From Rhizodiscina lignyota (Eukaryota > Ascomycota > Dothideomycetes > Aulographales > Rhizodiscinaceae), in assembly GCA_010015805.1 (NCBI GenBank), contig ML978126.1, forward strand, positions 806,001 to 870,000: a DNA stretch of 64,000 bases, read 5' to 3'. A program made the position numbers and the translations under genes. How positions within the stretch are numbered: position 1 is the first letter of the stretch; every line of letters starts with the position of its first letter. Shown here piece by piece: positions 43,111-54,343 of the stretch. The notes under the pieces are model-generated. The model was given only the letters and a program-made list of their open reading frames with translations. It had not been told where the DNA came from and searched no databases.

Positions 43111-44621
43111 ATGAGCTGATAGGTCTGACCGGTGAAAAGAGGCAGAGAGAAAGTTGCAATTGGTGAGTTGAAGGAGAGTGAGGCGAAATGACGGGGGCCC
43201 CGGGGATGACGGCCAAATTTGATTAAACGGCTGCGGTTTCAATAAATATAAATATCAAAGCGTCCCGCTAAGCCGGTATGGCTACCATGCCGTTTGCAGA
43301 AAGGCACATATTTGTCTCCCAAGAAACCGGTACTACCGAAAAGTTGTGCATGTATTACCGCTGCTCGGGCATTCTCCCCGATAACATGATCTAGCAGAGT
43401 CTGCAACAGAACAAATACCTAACGAGAAAGAAAACATAAAAGGCGCAAACGCCCGCTATCGGGTGGAGGAGCCGGCGAAGCCGATTTGTGGGCTGACACC
43501 AACATGAGATCTTGTGACTAGAAAAATATCTCAACAATAATGTTGAAGTGGTGTGGAAGAAAGTGGACACATAGAGTAATGGATTTGGTAAGAATCTAAG
43601 AAGCTACCGAGTTACAGAGTACAGTGTACTCTTATTAGCCGTAAGGAGCATTGTAACAACGGGGCTTCCTTGTTCGGCACCGGACCGAACCCGAGAATAC
43701 GGTACCGCGTTCTCAGAAGACTCAGACTATTGGGAGCCTCAGTTTTTGAAGTGTTCAAGTGATAGATGAGTGGGACTTGCGAGATCTTGTAGATCTCAGG
43801 CTTTATGTATAGCGCATCAGCCTCATCAGGCACCAGCGCTAACTGGGCAAGGTATTCGGGATTTTGGGAGCATGCACATGCAGGGTACTCATCCGTCCGG
43901 CTCGAAACACAAGCATGTGGTTGGAAGATGTGAGAAAGCCGAGGGATGAGCCCGGTTATTCAAGCCTTGTGACGACGCTAGAAATGGGTCTAACGTCGTT
44001 GAAGTTGCTGATCACATTCGAATGTCTATATGTTCTGCTGTTAATGGTGCTGAATTCAATAGTCTTGTACTCTTGGCTGCGGAGGGCAGCGACTAGTATG
44101 ATTAATTTATCCGTCTTTTACATCTCTTAACATCGACGAATTGCATGAAATGAAGCCTGATTGAGGACTTGGTTGTGAGGAAAGAGCTTGGATTTCTATG
44201 ATGAACTCTGAAACCTCGGGCCAAAAGAGTGCGAGAAGGGGGCTACTCTATGATCTCTGATACGCTGCTTCACTGTGATGATCAGCATGGGTCTAAGGGC
44301 CAAAGGACGGCAATGGAAACTCGAAACTGTATCCTTGACTGCATCTTGTACACCATACGGCTCTGTATCTCAATACTGTACATATCAATCATTTATTACA
44401 TTGAGATTGAACATTGCAAACATTCTCAAAGACCGGTGTTCTGCCATATCAGATCGGACGGGAACTCAATAGGTTTGCTACGTAGAATACGTGACTAGAA
44501 ATGTCACCTTATCGTCTAACGTCTTGCGCTCGTAGTCTAAACCAACAAATGTCCACGAGAGCTGCGGCTGCAACCTTCCTTTCATGGATATACCCTTCAT
44601 TCCCAAGCTTATTACCAGCAG
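43111..44621. other. Intergenic, no gene seen
   Basis: About 1.5 kb. Short plus-strand frames (43864-44130, 44229-44498) are without domain or good context. Nothing else supported. Confidence 0.45.
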
Positions 44622-46906
44622 TCAAGCCTTTCTTTGTGGTGTACTGGCGAATACTCTGCCCAATGGCGAGCTTACAAGCGATGTATCAGAATCCATAGCC
44701 CCATCATAGGGACTGCCTGCTCCCACGTCCTGTGGCGAAAATACGGGACTCAAAGCAACCCTAGGCCTGCTCTTAAACACGCTATCATACTCAGCATCCC
44801 CGGAGAAGAGTATCTCCTTGGGTGTTGTTGACCCATTGCTACCCTCTTCAACCTCTTCCGTCAAAGTGAATGAAGGCTGCCGTCTTGGTGTCTCGAACTG
44901 GTTCACTGGATACAGTGAGCGACGTTTCGCAGTGCTCGGCGCCATCGACTTGCGAGACTTTTGGCCTGGAGGGTTGCCCGTGGGAAGTCGTGACATGGAT
45001 AACCGTGTACGCTCGAGAAGACTAGCGCGGCGGCTTAGCTCTTGGGAAGGTTGCGAAGGTGTGTCATGCGAGTCGTGATCATGCGATACTTCTGTATTCG
45101 ACACGGAACTAGCGTCGTGCTTCTCGAATTGAGGAAGGCTGTGGGCAATACTCAACCTCGTCCGCTCAGTGAGGGACATCGCGGGCTTCTGGGTTGGTAA
45201 TGGAGTTTCATTAGGGATAGCTGCGATGATCTTTTGCGCCCTGAGCTCTTCCTCTGTGGCTTTGAACTGAGATGCGTCTGTAATTGGCGAGTCTTTCTGA
45301 TGTTCGATATCATGAGGGGGTTGTCCAGCCTGAGGATTGTTTTCACCCTCATTGTCAGCTGCGCGGCCCAGTGGGGACAGCTGTGCCCCAGTCGTAACTC
45401 TCGCATTCGCCTGATATCCTGACAACTCTTGGAAAAGCTGCTTAGGGGGGTCCTTCGTATCCGGTGAAGCGGTTGTCCGAGTGGAGACTCTGCTTAGCTG
45501 GACAGCCTCGGGCTCATTAAAGCTCCTGAGCTCCCTATTTCGGCGCGGTCGCGTATCAGACACAGGCGAATCCTTCCTCCTATCCTGCATAGGTCTGGAT
45601 AGGATTGGGCTCTTCGCCGGTAGTGGGCTCAGTGCATGCCGAGCATCCGTACTTGCCTGAGTAGTAGCAGAAACATTGGCAAGCCGATGCTTCATCGTTG
45701 AAAGGAGGTTGGAATAAGGATTTGGCTCCGTTCGGCTTGGCGGATCATGACCCATTCCGCGCGCCTCATATTCCGCCTCACCGCCGATCTTCAACCCCTT
45801 ATGCTGAGTGAAACTGATACCAGAGACATTGGCATTAGTTGGGCCTGAATCCTGAGTGTTGAGACGATCTTTCACCTTATGGTGAATGCCGTGCCAGTAC
45901 GCAAGCCGTTTCTTCTGCTGCTCGACTCTGTTCTCGAGGTCAGCCTGTAAGCCTCGGCTTGTAACGGCAGTTTCCAGCTGTCGGCCATTACTAGCAGCAT
46001 ACCAGACCGCTTCGAATGGCTGCCTCAAGACTTGGTCTCCCGTGTCATCTTCGCCGTGAAGAATAATGTCAATCCAATTGGTGTTGCCGACCCAACTGTC
46101 GGTCAATTGCTTCTGTAGCTGCCCGACTTCTGAGTTGGGTGGAGATGGAAGGGATGATGCCCGACTGCTTTGCTCCCGCTCCTCCAGCTGCTGTGCCTTC
46201 GCATCGAGTGAATTTGAAAACGACGCATAGCGGCCTTTCAACGCATCTCGCCTACGCAACAGTGCTACAAGCGATCCCTTGTGCGCAATGGCCAGAGGCA
46301 GCAATGATCTTTGTTGAATCGCATCCGGCACGTTTGTCACAGCAGTTTTCAGCGCAACTGGAGCTTGCTTCATGTGCTTTACGGGTGCCACCCGCTTCTT
46401 CACCACCAGAGTAGAGAAGACAGCAAGCACCTCAGTGAATTTGTCCCCTTTGCAATCGTCCAGCATTGTTTTCCGCAATGTCGCCTCTCTGCCCAGAAGC
46501 CCATTCTTCTTGAGCTCATTGAGCGATCTGTACAAAGCCGCGCGAAGGTTCAGGGACTGTAGGGGTTCCAAGGGGGGAAAGAATGGCTGTAGTTTCTGTA
46601 GACAAACTGTGAGGAGCGGTCAAACAATTGCGGAGGGAAACCAACATCGCGTGTCTCGTCTGGATCCCATATTTCGAACAATCGGTAGAGCGCCCATTCT
46701 ACACATCGTATCTGTTGCTTCTGGTTTTGACCCGCGTCTCTCGTAGAGAAGGTCTGGTTCGTAATGGACGGCCAATCGGGGCGTATATCAAAGTCCAATA
46801 GTCGTAAATTCGTGAGGAAGAGCGCGACGTTCGAAGGCGGTGAATAGGTCATCTTGCTGCCATTGATGTGGCCGTTTGTGCTTGTCGCAGACAGTGTCCG
46901 CGACAT
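44622..46906 (-). CDS. Augmin complex subunit 6 (HAUS6 N-terminal family), 2 exons
   Basis: Model: exons 46906-46646 and 46595-44622, intron 46596-46645 (50 nt; donor GTTGGT, a weak but GT-type site). Product 744 residues. The N-terminus matches the HAUS6 N-terminal domain: NVALFLTNLRLLDFDIRPDWP, QNQKQQIRCVEWALYRLFEIWDP, then across the intron PLQSLNLRAALYRSLNELKKNG, LLGREATLRKTMLDDCKGDKFTEVLAVFST. A coiled-coil region lies at about 160-320. The C-terminal half is disordered with many SP/TP sites (SPLPAKSPILSRP, SPVFSPQD), as expected of a mitotic phosphoprotein. Augmin recruits gamma-tubulin to pre-existing spindle microtubules. Yeasts lack it but many filamentous fungi keep it. Start at 46906 is the first in-frame ATG. 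Confidence 0.88.
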
Positions 46907-47237
46907 TTTGTCTCTTCGTCGCGTGCTCCGCGATTGGAGCCATCTGCATTGATGTTGCACAAGGATTAGGGGTGTTGTGGAGTTTATGGTAGGTCTCGGA
47001 GGTTTGCCGTTCGCCGCTCCGCACTTCGGATAGGTGCAGTAAACAAAGTGCCATAGTTACAAACGACTCCTCAACAATTGCCCTTCTATCAAAGCAGATC
47101 GGTCAGCAAAGAGGATTTCCAGTCATTGTACATAGCCTCTCTTCCTCTCCATTTAAGTCCTGTGTTATCTCTGTCGTTCACTTCCTCCTTATCTGTCACT
47201 TCTCACCACCTGGCACGTAATCGTTGAATACTTCAAG
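46907..47237. promoter_or_regulatory. Shared promoter region between HAUS6 and the HD-domain gene
   Basis: 331 bp separate divergent start codons. A pyrimidine-rich stretch at about 47125-47215 precedes the HD gene. No specific operator recognised. Confidence 0.45.
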
Positions 47238-48118
47238 ATGGGGGATGCAACTCAGACGAACGATCCTCCGAGTAAGGTCTTTATTGAAGGTCACATTTAC
47301 AAGATTACTGATTCTGGAAGGCGCAAGTTCAGGCATTCTGACCCGCGAAGACGCAGAAAAAGTCCATTGGACTCCGGAAACAGGTATGTCCAATTCCCAT
47401 TCATTCCTTGACTAGACCCTAATTCGGAGGCCTAATAGTTCTGTCCACACTCCCGCACAGACCGCAGACGAACTCCACATCCCCAATTCAGTTCTTCCAC
47501 ACACTTGAGCGACTGAAGACCAACAAGAGAGAGGGATGGCGCAGATTCGGAATCGACAGAGGAGAGTCAATTGCGGACCACATGTACCGCATGTCAATCC
47601 TCACCATGCTTGCTCCACCCTCCCTTGCTTCTCGGCTCAACATCGCGCACTGCACGAAGATGGCCCTCATACATGACATGGCAGAGTCACTGGTGGGCGA
47701 CATCACACCTGTTGACGGCGTTGCGAAACCCGAGAAGTCTAGACGAGAAGCGGAGACGATGGATTATCTGTGCAAAGATCTGCTGGGTAACGTCAGTGGA
47801 GGACTAGCAGGAGAAGAGATCAGACGAGTGTGGCAAGAATACGAGGATGGATTGACGCTGGAATCGAAATTCGTCCATGACATTGACAAAATGGAGCTGG
47901 TACTGCAGATGTTGGAGTATGAGCGATCTCACGAGAAACAACCGGATCTGTCAGAGTTCTCGTGGGTAGCGACCAAAATCGAACTGCCAGAGATCAAGGC
48001 ATGGTGCGAAGAGGTCTTGGAGGAGCGCAAGAGGCTGTACAAGTCGTGGGGCAAGGTACCATCAGAGCACTACTCCACTCAACATGAGAAAAACCTGGAT
48101 GAGTACTATGGCAAGTAG
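47238..48118 (+). CDS. HD-domain 5'-deoxynucleotidase (HDDC2/YGK1 family), 3 exons
   Basis: Model: exons 47238-47271, 47321-47383, 47439-48118; introns of 49 and 55 nt. Product 258 residues. The core reads FFHTLERLKTNKREGW, RFGIDRGESIADHMYRM, LNIAHCTKMALIHDMAESLVGD, then LESKFVHDIDKMELVLQMLEYE. These give the metal ligands of the HD fold: His in ADHMYRM, His-Asp in IHDMAES and the later Asp in DIDKMEL. Family members (human HDDC2, yeast Ygk1/Ybr242w, bacterial YfbR) remove phosphate from deoxynucleoside 5'-monophosphates in nucleotide-pool control. The C-terminal tail ends in EHYSTQHEKNLDEYYGK, typical of the fungal group. Both small 5' exons are needed to connect a start ATG to the conserved region and do so in frame. 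Confidence 0.9.
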
Positions 48119-49507
48119 AATGGCCAAACGGTGAGAATGGATGTCCGTCACGACCTCGATCATGTTTCTATGAGACACGATAATACCCTTTGAAAGGCGG
48201 TAGTTTAGACCGAACCCGTAGTAGATGATACTGTAAATCGATTTTATGCTTTGCACCCAATTCTATCTCATTGTATATTGGTTATTCTAGGGCGACGATG
48301 GCTCATGCGGAGCTTCTGTGTAGTGTTATTAGAAAACATGTGTGGAAAGAGTTGGCCCCGGGAAACCTATAACGATTAAAGCCAAATAGATCTTGCACTT
48401 CAATGCAAACAAGACTATGCCTGAATGCTTACTTCGACGTCATCAGGAGTGTATATGACAAATGGCATACCGTTGAAACATTTCCACGGCCAGTAGTCGC
48501 CAAGTGAGTTGAAGGCATGGGTTGCATGCTTGCGGAGATTGGGTTCGATTATACACGGAAGCTATACACCCAGATTGTGACGCTCTTCCTATCCGTATCG
48601 ATAGATCCCTAGACACTGTCTTGTTGCTTGGCGCTGACGACGCCGGTGATGTCAGAAATATCCGAAAATGGCAAGTTGATAGTGGCTACTCCGGTATGGT
48701 AAGTACTGTTATCAGGCTCTTGCTCGGCGCTAAAGAAAGATAGAGGAAGAGAGAAGTAACAAGTTCTAATATAAAGGCCTAGCTTAGCGCGCTAAGAATA
48801 TGCTGAGGGAGATTTCGAAAGAGTCTCCGACGCCAATGGTGAACGAGATTGGGTTCGATTATATACGGAAGCTATACACCATAGCCATTCAGTGCCTTAA
48901 AAGTTGCGGCCAACTATTTTGTCACGCTCAATCCAAGCTCTGTTCAGAAAACGCCATTCGTGTCGTGCTAGCCCTCCCGCAGTTTATGGCGCAATGGACG
49001 CCGCTGTGGTCTGCAGTGTAGTCTGTTCTGTAGTATACGCGCACCATTTGATCGTCGGCGGATGAATGGGCCATCGTCTGAATTTGTGCTATCGGAGAGC
49101 GAGGAGGAGGGTGGGCCAGGAAAGGGTTGAATGAATCGACGCTCCGGTGTTGGAAGGTAGAGGTGGCAGCGCCGTCACCAGAGCAACATAACACGCGCTA
49201 CGCGCTAAGCGAATGTAAATTACGTCATGAAGAAATTGATATTGAACGAATTTTACCCACAATAACGCCAAAATCCAAAACCCTGCCGCTTGAATGTCGC
49301 CGTGCCACTTCCAGAACCATCGCCAAGCATAGACGGCATCACGAGCCGAAAGTCTATAATAATGTTCAATCTTGCCCGAGCAGAAATGCAATATGAATCG
49401 CCAATGGTATGTCCGTGATAGTCGCAGAGATCAGTTGACTTGCCTGATGAGAAACGCCATGTGAATCGCCAAGAGGGTTTTCCGTGATAGTCGCGGGGAT
49501 GAGTCGG
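48119..49507. other. Intergenic with a dispersed direct repeat and a tandem repeat
   Basis: No gene. Two features stand out and are listed separately: a 36-bp direct repeat (48535 and 48845) and a two-copy tandem repeat with 68-bp period (from 49386). Confidence 0.5.
48535..48880. repeat. 36-bp direct repeat, 310 bp apart
   Basis: gagattgggttcgattatac and the following 16 bases at 48535-48570 recur at 48845-48880 with one mismatch. Flanks differ. It may mark the ends or fragments of a decayed element. Confidence 0.6.
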
Positions 49508-49514
49508 CTAGCCT
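49386..49514. repeat. Two-copy tandem repeat, period 68 bp
   Basis: Copies at about 49386-49446 and 49452-49514 share tgaatcgccaa, tccgtgatagtcgc and a trailing gcctg. The second copy runs into the end of the unidentified gene at 49508. Confidence 0.6.
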
Positions 49515-50754
49515 GTTGCTCTTCGCTTCCGTGGGCTTACAATGTCCTCCTCCTCGTCATCGCCTTCCCTCGAGTGAAGAGACTTCCTCTTACTCCCTCG
49601 TTTTGGGACATAGATCATGTCTACGCCCTTGTACTTATTGCCAGGCGCGAAGCTCTTGTTGATGGCCTTGAAGGCAGCATAGAAGGCGTTCGGTTCCTCT
49701 GCGAGTTGGCAGCTCTTACGGACGTTCAGATCAGTGCAATATTCCTCCATAGCACGTATATCCAAACGGGCCTGAAGGACGTGCTTGCAGAGAAGGTCAG
49801 CACTTGCAACAAATCGGGTTTTGGTAATCTTTCGAAACTGGCCATCGTCGGCATCGAGCGACGCCCAAACGTCGATGTCGTCGTCCGTGAACGTTTCTAT
49901 CCACTTCCTGACTACGTGGGCGGTGAATCGTGGCTCGGCCGACCAAAAGCCTTTCGGTCCTTCAGGGCTCGGAGTTGGTAGGGTGTACGGCGGGGTGGCA
50001 GTTGGTCGATGGCTTGAACCTCGCGGTTTGTCGGTACGGGTTGAGTACCCCGATCATGGAAGTATTTGACCCAGGCCATTCTGGCCTTTGCCTCTTTTAC
50101 CGCGACTACTCCCGTCGCCGCTGTCACGGCGGTTGCCGCTTCCTCGAGTTTGGCTGCTAGCATGGTGTGATACCTGGTCTCGTGATCCTCGAACAGATTC
50201 ATTATCGCTAACCGCCTTGCCGTACGCTCGGCCGCTCCGGCTGCGGTTTCGCCCGGTGGAACAATAAACAGGACAGCAGCCTCGCGTGCCAGGTTATGAA
50301 GGTGCACTTCGAAGCTCTCCACTTGCAGCCAGCCTGAGACGAACATTGCAAAGAAGCTGTTTGTGACACCAACCCACTTGTGCTGATATTCCTTGGAGTA
50401 ATTCATAAATGTCGTCACATGTGCTTGGAACGTGGAAGACTGGCTCTCGTGTGACTTGTTGGACGCAATTCTGACCATTGCCTTGTCCAGTGTGCCATGG
50501 CGGAGGAAGAACACCTACAAGCGTCAGCACAGGTACACATTGGGACTGATACGACTCTACCTTTGAGTGCTTGCGAAGGGTCTTCCCTTCACGGTACACG
50601 TCCTTCAACGCGATCTCTGCCGCTTCATCACCGTATCCCTCTTCAGGAGCGGGCACCGCGTCGTACAGCGGCTTCGTGTCTGGGTATGTCGGCACAAATG
50701 GAGGTAGTTCTGGCGTTAGTGCTATAGCCCATTGCGTTTTGGATCCATAGCTGA
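49508..50754 (-). CDS. Unidentified protein gene with uncertain start and a possible frame break
   Basis: Two or three exons. Exon 1 (about 50754-50561) is open but has no in-frame ATG, only GTG at 50695. An intron at 50515-50560 (46 nt, GTAGAG, GTGCTGACG branch) joins it well to the frame from 50514. The main part reads FFLRHGTLDKAMVRIASNKSH, then a long helical stretch (AREAAVLFIVPPGETAAGAAE, TARRLAIMNLFEDHE). Continuation to the stop at 49508 changes frame near 49912-49990: either a 77-nt intron (49912-49988) or a one-base shift. The shift reading keeps a natural SAEPRFTAHVVRKWIETF segment. The C-terminus ends in basic PKRGSKRKS and SPRKRRATG, nuclear-localisation-like. No family recognised. 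The missing ATG plus frame change suggest a decaying gene; a TATATATA lies upstream at about 50803. Confidence 0.45.
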
Positions 50755-51297
50755 TAAGAGATATCTTGGTGGTTGAGAAGAGAAGGTGGGGCTGGCAAGG
50801 TATATATACTCTGGTGATTAGGGTTTCGGTAAGTTGCTGCCTGGTAAGCGCCAGAGAAGACTTTGGTAAGTTAAGGTTAGTTGAGTCAAGCGCTTGGAAG
50901 CCATCACTTCACCTGCCGGGCACTGGGCGCACTTAAAGTTTTGTGGCTCGAGTGAAGTGGTATGCAACTCTACGGGCTCACAAGAGATTAACTTGGACAC
51001 GCGCAGGCCCGCGGTAGATATGAGTGAAGCAGTTGCTACTAAAGTCTCGTAATTGCTTCACTCGATTTTTGTAGCAAAGTTGATCGAGTCGGACGTACCG
51101 AGTTACAAGCTTCACTTGTACTTCGATTCGAGAGTCAATGCAGAGCTAGCGAATGTTGATGCAAACCTGCCGCCTTCACTGATCATCACTTGCTCGCCCA
51201 CACTTCACCCACTTAACACCTTCATGCACTGCTTCCGACGACGAGAGTTTCCTTCAACTCTAACTTGTTGCTCAATCCAAGCTCTGTGCCTGAAAGT
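50755..51297. other. Intergenic
   Basis: Between the unidentified gene and the stop of the AtuA-like gene. Several cttcact/agtgaag motifs recur at 50905-51260; otherwise nothing. Confidence 0.4.
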
Positions 51298-53749
51298 TTA
51301 CCCCACTTTTGAATCGGCGCGTTTTCTCTTCGCTCTTGTCTCTCTCCTTAATGTACTTGCGGAGGCCGTCTCCTGGACTGGCTTGCGCTTCCCCCCGACA
51401 TATCTCGCTCGATCGAGAAACCTCACAGGAACGTCCACCCACTTGTCCCTGACGAAGTCTGCGAAGCCTTTACCAAATGCGTCAAGACGGCTACTACTGC
51501 TCACACCCCTTCCCAAGATGCCGTATATCACAAAATGCACAGCCCAAATTTTCGGGAACTCGACACGCTCGAGATGATATTCCTCTCTCCAGTCATCACC
51601 CATCAGCTCTTTCATCCTCGAAAGTGAAAAGAAGGATCGCAGCCAGTCCCACTCGTCGGCGTGTCGGACGAAGATGCCAAAGTTCAAATTTGGGCCTTTG
51701 TCGCCCGAACGTGCGAGACAGACGTCTCCGATGCGTGCTGGCTGTGTTGGACCGAAGGTCGAAAGCTGGACAGCTTTTGAAGTATCATAACTATCACGGG
51801 CCTCTAGCGCTTCGTAACGTCCTGGATGCCCTACTGCTGTTCGGGTAGCGGTGAGATCGGGTGCAAGCATATGCACACTGCAGTCCAGATTATTCTGATC
51901 ATACAACGCAGGATAGATTGCAAGAAATGGCCGGGGAGCAGCTGCTGCCATGTTTCTTGTGCTGTGAAAACCTTATACGACTTCAGCTATGCTATCCTCC
52001 TATCGAGAGGCGGTGTGACATACCTGAGAAGTGCTGCATGCCATATTCACCCATTGTCTTTGCAAGCTCAAGATTCAACTGTGCATCACTCGTTTCCGCA
52101 AATATGCGCATGTATGTGGTACTTGCATGTTGAGTACGTGGATTCTCCTGCGGCGTGCCGAGAACCTGAAACTCGAGCAAATCGAATTTGTCGAGAAGCC
52201 CTTTGCGTTTAAGGCCGTAGCGGAGCATCTTCTCCCATAATTGCCATTTCTCTTCGGTTGCGTATCCTGTAGCATTGATGACGAGTTCTGATTGGAAACC
52301 GCCTCTGTAGAATATCGCAAGCTTCGTTGTTGGGGGCGGAGGCGCACCGCGTATGCCTGACAGACAAACTCTGCAGCTAATGTTAACGTAACTAATAAGA
52401 TACAGAAAAAAGAAATTATCACCTATTTCTGCCAACTTCTTCTATTTCGACGTCGTCCAGATATGCCTTGACATCACTGTTGAGGTACACGTTGCCTTGC
52501 AATTCATACAGGAATTGCGTCTTAACGGTATCCACCGTGACAATACCCCGGGTATTCTCATGTTTCGTGACCACACAACTACCATCACTATCGATTTCCG
52601 CAATGCCGAATGGCAAATCAATCAGTTGGTCGAGTGGATATTCGTAGAAGCCTGCGAAATTTGAACCAGTCACGTATGCGGAGCACTCAATTAGATGACC
52701 AGCAACCAGAGCTCCAGCAAGTCTATCGTAATCAGTCTCAGACCATGACCACCAATACCAGGCAGCCGCGATGACCTTGGCTTATCAGCAGGTTTAATTA
52801 AAAAATCTTAGTGTCCATACCGGCGAAGCATCTGCCACTCTTCCCGCAATGACGATATCTGCTCCTAGTTCCAACGCTTTCAATATCTCACGAGCGCCAA
52901 GGTACGCATTTGCAGAGATTATTGGCCTTCCCTCCGTGTCCAGCAGCGCGAGCGTATTCTTTACCATTTGTATCTCGCTATTACTGGAGTCCAAATGCGC
53001 GTATATCCCGTCCTTGATCTGGCTCTTAACAACAGAGAGAAGATTGTCGCCCTCGATGTAGGTTATGTTGAGTGAAAGGCCGCGTTCATTGACCTGAGAC
53101 TGTAAGGATCCACCTGTGTCACTGTGGCGATGAATGAGATCAACCACAACTCACGAGCTGCTGTGTCTTCTCTGCAAGACCTTTGGGATTTTGAGCTCCA
53201 CCATTAATAACAACCTTGATTTGCTCTGAAGCAAGGAGGTCGATGGTCTGTTCAATGCCATCCCAAGCCGTTTGCTCATACCCTGGATGTTTGCCGGCAG
53301 CCATTGCTTCTGCATTCTCTGCGATATTGATCTCTGCAAAAATCAACAAAGTCTTCCCGTGGTACTGATGTCGCTGGCTTACCGGCAAGGTAGTCCCCTG
53401 TGATGAAATCGACATCTCCTTGCTCAGCCTGACGACGCATCTGATATCCAGGATCAGCTAGGCTATATTAGCATTCAAACACGCAGTGTACGGAGTATGA
53501 TCTGAGCATAAGAAAATATAATAATTCTGACGCTCGAAAAAGTAAACATCATAATGCTCCGGATCGTGGCCAGATTTTGGGAGTAAATGGGGGCAAGTAT
53601 AGTAGCCGGACATTGTAATCGAGTTCGTCCAGTTTACCTTTGTAACCGGAGCAATTCGCAACCCTAACAGGCCGTTGACCTCTCTGAGACCATCTTGAAC
53701 TCCCGTTCAACCCATTTGACCCGTTCATACCATTAGCGGACATCTTCAT
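51298..53749 (-). CDS. AtuA-family (DUF1446, acyclic terpene utilisation) protein, 7 exons
   Basis: Model: exons 53749-53638, 53457-53383, 53333-53155, 53093-52821, 52775-52423, 52370-52024, 51944-51298; introns of 180, 49, 61, 45, 52 and 79 nt. Product 661 residues. The N-terminus holds VRVANCSGYK, GYQMRRQAEQGDVDFITGDYLAE, KHPGYEQTAWDGIEQTID and VVINGGAQNPKGLAEK, the core AtuA/DUF1446 blocks. YIEGDNLL, ADIVIAGRVADASPV and YWWSWSETDYDRLAGALVAGHLIECS follow. The last exon is the C-terminal domain with RIGDVCLARSGDKGPNLNFGIFV. Bacterial AtuA is needed for citronellol/geraniol breakdown in the Atu pathway; its reaction is not defined, and the fungal role is unknown. The start could also be the ATG at 53743. 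The last acceptor is ambiguous between two adjacent CAGs. Confidence 0.88.
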
Positions 53750-54270
53750 GAGCTCCAAATAATAAGCCCAGCTTAGAGCACATACGGAGAGAAGAATATC
53801 AAGTGAAAGAAAGGGAAAAATTGTGAAACTCAATACTTGACCATTCTTCACGAAGCACATTCGGCACAGGTATGCCTGAGCATGAGGGGCTGTATCGGTT
53901 ACAGAGTCCGATCCATGCGTCGCCCTCGGCAGCATTTTCTCGGTGCTAAAGCATGCTTTCATGTCTAATAATGACAATTAGGATATTTGAGGTCTGTGGT
54001 AAGGAATAGAGATACGCATCAGGTTCATTCATAGCCTTGAGCCTGCTATGTCAGAAGTAGAGGTTGAAAGCTCTGAAAGGCACGTGGACGACGCTACGAT
54101 CACGTGACTCAAGTCAGACGGATATCTCCGTCCCGCCGAGTCGAGGCAGACTCGCTTTTCCCCGCAACTTTTCTTCCTTTATCTATTTTCAGCAAAATTT
54201 GACTCACTGCGTTTCTGACTGGCTGGTACGACCACTCCGACAGCTTAAAATTAATAAATAAGCTAACCCC
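53750..54270. other. Intergenic, AtuA promoter and tRNA upstream region
   Basis: The AtuA frame is open upstream to about 53977 without a family match. A tttatctattttcagcaaaatt AT-rich stretch precedes the tRNA. Confidence 0.4.
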
Positions 54271-54343
54271 AACTAGTCTGGCGCAATGGTAGCGCGTTCC
54301 CCTCCTAAGGGAAAGGTTCTGGGTTCGAGTCCCAGGATGGTCG
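54271..54343 (+). tRNA. tRNA-Arg (anticodon CCT), acceptor stem poorly paired
   Basis: A D arm (GCGC AATGGTA GCGC), anticodon arm (TTCCC CTCCTAA GGGAA, anticodon CCT), variable AGGTT, T arm (CTGGG TTCGAGT CCCAG) and acceptor 3' strand GATGGTC with discriminator G are all clean. A T5 terminator follows at about 54352. The 5' acceptor strand AACTAGTC pairs badly with GATGGTC: a first-pair A-C mismatch, one bulged base and a T-G wobble. Boxes A and B are intact, so it would be transcribed. It reads AGG codons if functional, but may be a pseudogene. Confidence 0.8.
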
